16,483 nt of DNA from Zygnema cylindricum. Taxonomy: Eukaryota > Streptophyta > Zygnematophyceae > Zygnematales > Zygnemataceae. The translations under genes were made by a program, and so were the position numbers. The notes under the pieces are model-generated. The model was not told where the DNA came from. It saw nothing but the letters and a program-made list of their open reading frames with translations, and made no database searches. Positions 9,721 to 16,483 of this stretch are shown piece by piece (within the stretch, counting starts at the first letter, position 1; the number at the start of each line of letters is the position of its first letter). Location: contig JBBHKE010000297.1 in assembly GCA_037447655.1 (NCBI GenBank), positions 1 to 16,483 on the forward strand. The letters are read 5' to 3'.

Positions 9721-12700
9721 CTTTCCTTTTTTCCCTTTTCGTTTTTTTTTTTTTTTTTTTCTTTTTTTTTCCCTCCGTTTTTTTCATTTTTCCTTCTTCA
9801 TTTCTTCTCTGTCCTTCCATTATTTTTTTTCCCTCTCATTTTTTTTTCCTCGCAGTATTTCATACTTTGTTTTTTCTTTTTCTTTTTGAACATATTTTTT
9901 TCCAGATACCACTATATCCCCCCTTTAACCCTGGGAGGTCTCCTTTTTGTCTTTGGCGGCCTGCCAGCTGTCCTCTGGGGATTCGCCCTCAGCACTGTGC
10001 TGTGCTGGCATGCCACGTCAGCTGCCTCTCCCTCCCCTCCCCTCCCCCCCCTCCCCCCCTCCCTCTCCTCCTCTCTCTCCCTTTCCCTCTCTCCCAAAAC
10101 CCACCGTTCTGCCTCCCTCTCCTTCCTCCCTCTACCTCTACCCCGCTGCCCTCTCTCTTTTCTTCTCTCCGTTTCCCTCTCTCCCTCTGCCACCCCCCAA
10201 CCTCCCTCTCCTTCTTCTCCCTCCCTTTCCTTCTCTCCCTTTACAGCCCTGCATTTTCTCTTGTCCTCTCTCTCCCTTTCCCTCTCTCCCTCTACCCCTC
10301 TGTCATCCCTCTTTTCTTTTTTCTCTCTTTCCCTCTCTCTCTCTTCCTGCCGTTCTGCCTCCCTCTCCTTCCTCTCCCTCTCCCTCTTGCACTCGTTCTG
10401 CCTCCCTCCCACTTCCTCTCTTCCTCTTAATTTTCCTATCTCTGCCTCTTTCTCTACCTCTCTCCATCTGCCTTTCTCTTCCCCGCACTACCCTCTTTCT
10501 CTTATTTTTCCTCGCTCTCTCTTTACCTCTGTCTTGACCTCTCTCTTCCTCTTCTCTCTCTCTCCCATTCTTCACACACGCTCTCTCTCTCTTTCTTCCC
10601 ATCTTTGTCTCTTCCACTCTCTCTTCTGCTCTCTCTCCCTTCTCAAGCATACTGCCGTAAAATGTCAAAACTTATTTTTCAGTCAATATTTTTCTTAATT
10701 GCGCCATTAATAGAGAGGATAACCTTTCACTTTTAGGTTTTTAATAAAACTGGTTAATTGCAATTTCTTAAAACGTTCTTTGTCAATCGTTAAAATTTTA
10801 CATCCGTTCAAATATCCGTTAATATTTTTATAATTACAAGCTTTCATTAGGTTCTCGGGAGGATAGAATATGCATAGATTTCACCATTTTCTTGCACTTG
10901 TTTTTCTTTTTTGTTTTTTCTTCGTTCAGATTTGGAGCTTTGTGAATCTTACTTTTTCTTGGCCCAAAAAAACAAAAGAATACAAAAAATAATCCTCATT
11001 AGCTTAATTCAAACTCAGTTTCCTTAAAAAACTTGAAATGTGGTCTCCTTTTAAACATAAAACTCCTACAAAATTTGAAATTGAAAATTGACTACACCGC
11101 GAATCGTTATTTTTTTCGCCGCTTAAAACATCTTTTCTCCGTACACACTTGTTGGATTTTCAATTTGAGACCGCCAATCAGAAGCTGAGAATGTTACCTT
11201 TCAATCGCAACCGTCCGATCCACAATCCAACAAGTGTGTACGGAGAAAAGATGTTTTAAGTGGCAAAAAAACCCTTGACGCTAATAACGATTCACGTTGT
11301 AGATTCTATAAACATTTTTTAACAGATATTGTATAAACTCGGTGACCCATTAGGGTGGGATCGCTCAAAAAAATCGAGACTAGGCGATCCTTTAAATCAC
11401 CGTCTACAAATTTCGAAATTTGAAACTTGAAATTTGATACTGGAATTTGACTTGATTCTGGAGGCAATTTTCAGCAAATATTGTTTAAAATCGGAGACCA
11501 GTTCAGTGGGTTCTCTCAAAAGATATGGAGATCTGGTGATCTTTTCAATCAAAATACGACTTCAAAATTTGAAATTTGAGACTGGAACTTGAAACTGGAA
11601 TTTGAAACTGGAATTTCAAACAGGAATTCAAAAATGGAATTTCAAATTGAATTTCAAAACTGGAATTTGAAATTGGAATTTGAAACTGGAATTTGAAACT
11701 GGAATTTGACTAAACTTTAGAGGCACTTTTTGGGCAGATATTGTATAAACTCGGTGGCTCATCTTGTGGGCTCGCGGCGTTTTCGATGTGAATTTAACAC
11801 TCACTGTGGGGCTCGCAACAATTTTTGGCTCGCTCTGGTCACTTTGGGAGAGGGGTGGCACAACAACCATCATGTAAAAAGAAATTACAAAACACATAAA
11901 AACACCTCGAAAAACTACTTGAGAAAATAAAATGAAAAGAGTATGTTGAGAGAAAAATTGCTGAGATATCTCTTGGGAATCTGTTGAGATTTCTCAAAAA
12001 ACCGTAAAAAGATCTTGGGGAATAGATTTAAAGTATTTCCTGAAAGAGTTTTTACAAATTTTGCAGAAAAAACCCTTCAAAAATTCCTGAAAAGTTTCTT
12101 CAATAGTTGCCGTAATTTAAACCCTAAAAAATATTTCCTGGAAAATCTGAGAATCACTCTTTCAAAATCTGTAAAAATCATCTTAAAATCCCTGAAAAAC
12201 ACCATAGTAAAATCCTTAAAAAATGCCCTTTAAAATCTGCAAAAACCAACTTTTAAACCCCTGTAAAATACTCTAAAATATATTCTTGAAAAACACCCTT
12301 AAAAATCCCCGAGAATCAACTTTAATCCCCCATAAGCACCTCTTTAAAAATCCCTGCGAAGCCTCAAAATATCCTTAAAAACTTAGAAAATGGGATCCAG
12401 TCCTCGCCCTGTTTTTTTTTTTTTTTTGCTTTTTTGTTTTTACTCTATTACCGTTTTCAGTTTTTAGGGCTGGTCAAATTTACTGATTTTTTTTTGTTTT
12501 TTTAATTGTTTTTCTACTGCAGTGTTACATGCGTGCGGCTCGCCACGGGTTCTATTTTTACGAGGTTCGATCTTTTTCTGATTATATAATAATATGTTAC
12601 AATGTAATTTACTATGTTGTAATATGTTATAATATGGTATAATGTAATGTAATATGTTGTAATATGTTTACACTTAACCTGATATTTATCAAACAGATGT

Positions 12701-13409
12701 TTAGACTGCTTAGAACAAAACGTTGCCTTAAGAAGAAAAAGTCGAAAAGGTTTCAAACATCCACGTACTATTTAGATGGACTTGTATTGAGATCGAAATG
12801 GATGCTATTTAAACTGAGAAACTGACCTGTCATTTTCAGAAGGTTTGTTTTATTATTCATAGAAGCATGCTTTTGTTTCTGCAGATTGATGTAACATGGT
12901 ACATTTTGCTTCTTTTGGAGAAGCTCGGGGTCGTGTGGGATTTGGAGCTACCTCCTTTACAAGAGGTGAGAATAGTCCTACTTTGCACAAAAAAGAAGAA
13001 CAAAGAACTTTTAGCAATATTACACACAACCCTCAGTGATGTGAGTAGACTTTTGTAGCATATTTGTCTAAGGAATGGTTAAAAGTCAATAATGATCAAC
13101 GACACCGCGAAGCGTTATTATAGTAAATAAAAGTTAAGCGTGAGGTTTATATGATGTTAAATCTATTCAATTTCTACCAACAGTTGAAAGAATTAGCGTT
13201 TAGAAAAAATAATTAGTATTATGAGCGCGCCATTAGTGTTATAATACTAATAACGAGCATGGTGTATTTTACTGACATACATATTGCTTTTTTTATACGG
13301 CTTGATTTTGCAGTTGGAGAAAAAACGGTACGACAATACACATCTACAATGCCGTTGCAATCAAGTATCAGAAGACTTGCAAGAGACAAGTTTTGTAAAG
13401 TCATCATAA
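7040..13409 (+). CDS. Delta-9-type acyl-lipid/acyl-CoA desaturase, 10 exons, 370 aa
   Basis: Exons: 7040-7282, 7688-7827, 8065-8172, 9203-9271, 9397-9483, 9906-10016, 11738-11873, 12523-12564, 12885-12965 and 13314-13409 (TAA). They sum to 1113 bases in frame. ATG 7040 is the first after an in-frame TGA at 7016. The three diiron histidine boxes are present: HRLLSH (122-127), HRQHH (159-163) and HNNHH (294-298). Other family signatures are [38 protein letters not shown] (173-187), [28 protein letters not shown] and [15 protein letters not shown]. Hydrophobic segments lie near 82-120, 135-150, 223-250 and 315-330. Such enzymes are ER or plastid membrane oxidases that use O2 and electrons from cytochrome b5 or ferredoxin. 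The motifs resemble bacterial desaturases found beside CFA synthase genes more than plant ADS or soluble SAD enzymes. The exon 6 donor (AC|GTCAGC) and exon 8 donor (GAG|GTTCGA) are weak; they were chosen because they restore WHATYCINS and YFYEIDV. The 81-residue exon 1 is the least certain part. Confidence 0.88.
7283..7687. repeat. Desaturase intron 1, CT-rich tract
   Basis: From about 7290 to 7640 the plus strand is almost all C and T, including a CT run at 7308-7325. The intron ends with two TGACGTGGC motifs (about 7664-7686), the second overlapping the acceptor. Long proline, serine and leucine frames over it are artefacts of composition. Confidence 0.85.
7828..8064. repeat. Desaturase intron 2, near-homopolymeric C tract
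   Basis: From about 7839 to 8063 the sequence is almost pure C with rare A, G or T interruptions. It begins right after the donor GTATCC and ends at the acceptor CCCCAG. The opposite strand would be a very strong G-quadruplex former. The length is likely unreliable in any assembly. Confidence 0.95.
8173..8420. repeat. G-rich and GA tract at the start of desaturase intron 3
   Basis: Directly after the exon 3 donor the strand bias flips. Runs of G with A and T interruptions fill 8174-8310, followed by a GA microsatellite at 8341-8367 and a G run at about 8389-8407. In the transcript this is complementary to the C/CT tracts of introns 1 and 2. Confidence 0.9.
8421..9202. other. Remainder of desaturase intron 3, A-rich then GA-rich
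   Basis: 8434-8760 is A-rich with weak repeats such as AATCGAATAA. About 8803-9165 is a purine-only-like GA stretch ending in a GA microsatellite at 9147-9165, just before the acceptor TTTCAG (9197-9202). No gene is seen. Confidence 0.75.
9272..9396. repeat. Desaturase intron 4, CT and C tract
   Basis: A short intron (125 bases) that is CT-rich from 9276 and ends in a C run at about 9373-9394 before the acceptor CAG. The donor is GTGCGT. Confidence 0.9.
9484..9905. repeat. Desaturase intron 5, T-rich with (AT)n
   Basis: Contains several long T runs and an AT dinucleotide run at about 9670-9706, and ends TTTTTTTCCAG before exon 6. Nothing coding is seen. Confidence 0.9.
11095..11299. mobile_element. 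MITE (Tc1/mariner-like), copy 2, inverted relative to copy 1
   Basis: This 205-base element begins CACCGCGAATCGTTATT and ends AATAACGATTCACGTTG, flanked by TA on both sides (11093-11094 and 11300-11301). Its interior matches the reverse complement of the element at 6165-6381, including TTTCAATCGCAACCGTCCGA and the CTCCGTACACAC arms. The ends differ from copy 1 at only a few bases, so the two are the same family. Confidence 0.9.
11326..11400 (+). pseudogene. Decayed copy A of desaturase exon 7 start
   Basis: After an AACAG acceptor-like end, ATATTGTATAAACTCGGTG at 11326-11344 is identical to the first 19 bases of exon 7 (from 11738) and similarity continues to about 11366. In the exon frame it reads YCINSVTH and then a TAG stop. 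It is therefore not a usable exon. It begins 26 bases after the MITE. Confidence 0.65.
11478..11551 (+). pseudogene. Decayed copy B of desaturase exon 7 start
   Basis: ATATTGTTTAAAATCGGAG and the following bases align with exon 7 and, over about 74 bases, with copy A. Sequence before it (GGAATTTGACTTGATTCTGGAGGCA) parallels that before exon 7 (GGAATTTGACTAAACTTTAGAGGCA), so the duplicated unit includes the intron end. Its exon frame stays open for about 30 codons, but the conserved INSVAHL is lost. Confidence 0.6.
11580..11712. repeat. Minisatellite upstream of exon 7
   Basis: Imperfect 13-14 base units of the form CTGGAATTTGAAA repeat about ten times and end about 25 bases before the exon 7 acceptor. 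A shorter version of the same unit lies between copies A and B (about 11410-11450), supporting one tandemly duplicated block. Confidence 0.85.
11874..12522. other. Desaturase intron 7 with degenerate AAAATCC-type repeat
   Basis: From about 12060 to 12375 an imperfect unit near CTTAAAAATCCCTGAAAAACACC recurs with heavy drift. The intron ends in T runs before the acceptor ACTGCAG. No gene is seen. Confidence 0.65.
12565..12884. other. Desaturase intron 8 with TAATATGTTA-type repeats
   Basis: About 12578-12672 is an AT-rich tandem repeat built on TAATATGTTA and TAATGTAA. The remainder is unremarkable and ends TTTCTGCAG before exon 9. Confidence 0.7.
13103..13264. mobile_element. Probable diverged MITE of the same family
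   Basis: The left end CACCGCGAAGCGTTATTA and the reverse complement of the right end CACCATGCTCGTTATTAG form an imperfect terminal inverted repeat similar to those at 6165 and 11095. The right flank is TA; the left flank is GA, which may be a mutated TA. The element fills the end of intron 9 and stops 49 bases before exon 10. Confidence 0.5.
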
Positions 13410-14232
13410 TGTTTATAATTGTAGATGTTAGAGATAACAAATGATTTGTTAGCATCTTGGTGTACCAAAATTTAGAAATTAATTATGTTAAGGATTCAGT
13501 TTTCAGTTAATTTAATTATGTTAGACGTTTAGCTCAATGAGTTTTGACATTGGCTTTTAGATTTACTACAAACAACCATGTAAAAGTTAGCAAATGTGAC
13601 GGGGAATAATCTTATGTCAATTGAATTGTCAAGAGGCACTTGTTACTATTGTCTACTTTATGACCCACTGTTTCTGGATATGGGATGACAAAAGATGCAA
13701 ATCTCTGTGGAAGGTTTGATGTGTATACTCCCAATCATTCCAACAACTACTTCAGACAAAAATTATTTATTCTCCAATTAAGAGAAATACACAAAAAAGA
13801 CAGATGAACAACTTCTGTTTCGCTGCATTGCTCCTGTTAGAAGTACAACGCGCCATTCTAAAACAAGGTAAAGGCCAATTGTTCAAAAGTTTCTAAGCTG
13901 TTTGGCTGTTCACATCTCCTACGGTACTACATTCACTAAGAACTAGAGGAAAAAAAAAACAAAAATCTAAGTATTCCTATAGATTACAATTTTAGCAGCG
14001 CCAACTGAAACTAAACATCCCCAAAAGGCCAAAAAGGTTGTTTTTACAAACAAGTTTTGTTCAAATGCTTGCAGAGGTCAAACAGATGACCTGTTATTAT
14101 GAGCCTTTGTCAAAACTGGGATTTCTAGTAAATTTCCAGTGAAAATATTTCAGAGAAAGCTGAACAGCAAATAGGGTCATTATTATGGCTCAGTTATTTT
14201 CTCACATTGGAAAAGCAGACTGTGACTGTTAC
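13410..14232. other. Convergent intergenic region
   Basis: Lies between the stop codons of the desaturase (plus) and the thylakoid-type gene (minus), so it holds both 3' UTRs. A TTTATT at 13766-13771 is AATAAA on the minus strand and could be the poly(A) signal of the right-hand gene, about 460 bases past its stop. No ORF, RNA gene or clear repeat was recognised. Confidence 0.6.
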
Positions 14233-15768
14233 CTAATACAACCGTACCTGCAAAAAAAAAAAAAAAATAGCTTTAGTGTGACAACACTTTGCATTTCATG
14301 TTGACTCACTTTTTCTAGCTTATTCGGTTATTTTTTCCTCTCATGTAGATGGCTTATCATCGCCACTTGATCAAGCTTATTGTTATTATCAACCCATTCC
14401 AGTGTATGCATGTGATAAGCAAAACAGAACCTATATTCTTTCACGGCAATCAATGGAAGCGCCAAGCAAAAGAATCTAGAGGTGAGTAGCCTTAAAATAA
14501 CGAAGCCTTACCCCTAAGGTGAGAATTGTGAGTATGTTGAAGATGATGAACAGAGCAACAAGGAGGAACAAAAAATCGAGAATACTTGCTCGAGGGTTAA
14601 CCTGCACGAAAAAGGAAAATTAACTTGAATTCAATTGCTGAAAAAGCAGTTCTAGCAAGACTTAAACTTCTGCTGGTATACCACCTGCATTTTCTTTATG
14701 AAACTGAAATCATGGACGGAAAATTCCATTAGAACAAAAATAAGACAACCCTACACCTAACCACATTGATTACTATGTTTGTAGCTGAACTTGAACAACC
14801 AAATTCAGCAGTCAAATAAAAAAGCAGTATTTTGGTAATGATATTTTTGCTATTTTTACTGACCAAATGGAACCTTCGAGGTGTAGACTGCTGAAAACTT
14901 CCGAGGAATGGACGCATTTGCGTAATAAGACAGACTACGTTTTTGGTATATCACATATCTGCTCTACAAATATGTGAAAGAAACCTCGACGGAAGAGGAT
15001 AGAAACAAGTCTCTTTAAGTTTTGCTTGGAATGCAATGTACAGAAGTGAAAAAAGTACAAGAATTCAAGGGCGCACGAATCAATTTAGCAGTTCACCATG
15101 AATTTTCCCTCCCTATGGTCGTCAAATGGCTACTCAAACTACAATGAACACAATTGGTAAAATAAATTACAAAGAACTAAAGAAAATTCTCCACTACCGG
15201 CACGTTCCGAGGAGTATTATAAAACTGTGAGAAGTGGTCTGACATCAGAAAGTTCACACAAGCAACATACATACAACAATGTCATAAATAAAACAAGATA
15301 ATTAGGGCTTTCAGAGGAGCATACCTTCTCACGGAAAACAGTAAAACCTCCATAAACAAGTAGAGGGAATACTAGGAGGACAGGCGTAAGCCATCCGGGT
15401 GCTCCTTGTGTCACTTTTTCAGTCTCTTCCGCTATTTTTGTCACAGCTTCTTCTGTAGAGCCATCAGCCAGAGCTGGATTTGCAGTTAACAAATTGGCAA
15501 AGAGAAGAAAATTGGAAGCCATGGCTCCAGCTCCTACGAGTATGTGAGCGTCATTTTTTGTCAACGTCTCGTCTTTCGAGAAATCTAACCTTACTGGGAG
15601 AGAGACGTCAGGTTCATCCTGTTTCAAACTCGCAGAGATAGGAGAAACCGATTTGAAGTTTACATTCTTTGAAGGAAGTTTACATTTGACTGCCAGACGA
15701 GGCGAAACAACATGCAGTTGTGAAGAGCAGAGCAGCCATGGCTGAGCAGATGAGAGAGAGGCCGCCAT
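14233..15768 (-). CDS. Chloroplast-targeted small membrane protein, probable thylakoid, 182 aa, function unknown
   Basis: Three minus-strand exons: 15325-15768, 14512-14601 and 14233-14247, with GT-AG introns and in-phase joins. The ATG is at 15768; the TTG two codons upstream is not a start. Residues 1-50 are rich in S, A, K and V and poor in acids, like a transit peptide, with a possible cut near VKCK (27-30). Residues 75-101 (hydrophobic, ending NPALA before DGS) resemble a second, lumen-directing signal with an A-x-A thylakoid processing site. Two further hydrophobic spans follow (about 126-143 and 155-178). The C-terminus is NPRASILDF...LTLGVRLY; exon 3 encodes only VRLY and the stop. 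A mature protein of about 80 residues with a two-helix hairpin is inferred, recalling small photosystem or NDH-associated subunits. I do not recognise the family by name. It is convergent with the desaturase, with no obvious functional link. Confidence 0.82.
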
Positions 15769-16130
15769 GGACAAACAGCCTTAAAAATCAGTCAGCAAAA
15801 ATGTTATCCTGTTGGACAAACAAAAATAAAAGGAAATAAGATGATGCTGCAGTTGGCAGTGGCTGGAGTACTGACACTGGAGGGAGAAACTAAATGATAA
15901 AAAAAATATAAAAAATCAAACAAAAACTACGTGACCTATTGCACATTGGCAAAGGACAAATCAAAACAGTGTCTGATCCAGCACGTTATTTCCAATTAGA
16001 ATGTGCCGCGTGGCAGACAATCAGCAAATGCAGCATGCGATGACCTCTGAAAATCTGCGTTGAATCATCTTCAAAGCGTGGAAGTACATGAAAACCAGGT
16101 TGTAAGATTAAAGCTGACGGGTAAGACCTC

Positions 16131-16180
16131 ACACGTGGCATGCATTCATTGTCGGACCTTTAATGCATATGCCACGTGTC
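16131..16180. promoter_or_regulatory. Inverted pair of G-box plus RY-like motifs
   Basis: ACACGTGGCATGCATT at 16131-16146 and AATGCATATGCCACGTGTC at 16162-16180 are near mirror images. Each half joins an ACGT-core G-box to a CATGCA/TGCATA element. In plants such pairs are typical sites for bZIP and B3-domain factors. It lies about 360-410 bases upstream of the start. Confidence 0.55.
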
Positions 16181-16388
16181 AATCATGCGAGCTAATCAAT
16201 ATGCTACGCGTGTATATTTGCAGCGATTTCGAACAGCAAACTGGAGAAGTATAACATAGGAATGGTAAAGAGTCTCGCTTTTAGCTTCAGGATATTTTCG
16301 ACGTGTCGCCTTCCTGGAACTGTTGTGGAATCCACCTCAGATGTCATCAGCATTTTACTCATAGTTCAAAAGTAGGTGACCGTACGCC

Positions 16389-16447
16389 CATACAATATGC
16401 CTATTGTATGCAAAACATACAATATGGCCTTAAGACCCATATTGTAT
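16389..16447. repeat. Two adjacent hairpins built on ATACAATA
   Basis: CATACAATA (16389-16397) pairs perfectly with TATTGTATG (16402-16410) around a 4-base loop. ATACAATATGG (16417-16427) pairs with CCATATTGTAT (16437-16447) around a 9-base loop. The shared arm suggests local duplication or one end of an element that continues past the right edge. Confidence 0.7.
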
Positions 16448-16483
16448 TGGCCGCAAAATGAAATAAAATAGTAACAGGGTTGA

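Larger units (their letters stand above)
10017..11737. other. Desaturase intron 6 (1.7 kb) with CT tract, MITE and exon-like duplications
   Basis: The longest intron of the gene. 10018-10645 is CT-rich simple sequence. 10650-11094 is AT-rich unique sequence. Then come a MITE (11095-11299), two decayed copies of the exon 7 start (from 11326 and 11478) and a minisatellite (about 11580-11712). The donor (GTCAGC) is non-optimal. Confidence 0.8.
15769..16483. promoter_or_regulatory. Upstream region of the thylakoid-type gene
   Basis: About 700 bases upstream of the ATG at 15768. It contains GCCGCGTGGC (16005-16014), a G-box/RY dyad (16131-16180) and a hairpin pair (16389-16447). The only frame of note (16060-16254) starts with TTG and looks random. 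No clear TATA box position could be fixed. Confidence 0.5.

Noticed and set aside
9193-10698. A 501-residue open frame rich in S, L, P and F
   Set aside because: It reads through desaturase introns 4-6, whose CT tracts lack stops. Conserved desaturase pieces inside it are in frame only over exon 6 (9906-10016).
12259-12375. A possible CRISPR-like or regular spaced array in intron 7
   Set aside because: The units drift heavily, have no constant spacer length and sit in a eukaryotic intron. It is a degenerate minisatellite.
15769-15774. A start two codons upstream of the plastid-protein ATG
   Set aside because: That codon is TTG. The first ATG is at 15768.
16060-16254. A 64-residue frame upstream of the plastid gene with several cysteines
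   Set aside because: It begins with TTG, the cysteine spacing fits no zinc motif I recognise, and it overlaps the G-box dyad.

Overview
The window is nuclear DNA of a plant-lineage eukaryote. The evidence is spliced genes with GT-AG introns, a chloroplast-targeted thylakoid-type protein, a plant-style FAD-oxidoreductase start of a cyclopropane-fatty-acid (CFA) synthase-like protein, and many ACGT-core G-boxes. Long simple-sequence tracts and MITEs fill the introns. I cannot place the species; a non-seed plant (bryophyte or lycophyte grade) or a streptophyte alga is a guess. Three protein genes were rebuilt exon by exon, and every exon junction keeps the reading frame.

Layout. (1) 322-5263, minus strand: eight exons (336 codons) of an NAD/FAD-binding amine-oxidase-type flavoprotein that resembles the N-terminal half of plant CFA synthases; it runs off the left edge. 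(2) 5264-7039: a divergent intergenic region holding a foldback element, a TA-flanked MITE and several GCCACGTGGC palindromes. (3) 7040-13409, plus strand: ten exons encoding a 370-residue acyl-lipid/acyl-CoA delta-9-type desaturase with all three histidine boxes. It resembles a bacterial subfamily more than classical plant ADS enzymes. Its introns hold extreme C, G, CT, GA, T and AT tracts, a second MITE, and two decayed copies of the start of exon 7. (4) 13410-14232: convergent intergenic DNA without a recognised gene. (5) 14233-15768, minus strand: a three-exon gene for a 182-residue chloroplast-targeted small membrane protein that I cannot name. (6) 15769-16483: its upstream region, with a dyad of G-box plus RY-like motifs and a pair of hairpins at the far right.

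How they fit together. The desaturase introduces a cis double bond into a fatty-acyl chain, and CFA-type enzymes methylenate such a double bond. In bacteria this kind of flavoprotein, DUF1365 protein, CFA synthase and this kind of desaturase are often neighbours. Finding the flavoprotein and the desaturase head to head here, around one G-box-rich promoter region, suggests a co-regulated lipid-modification gene pair. That functional link is inference; the gene structures are read directly from the sequence.
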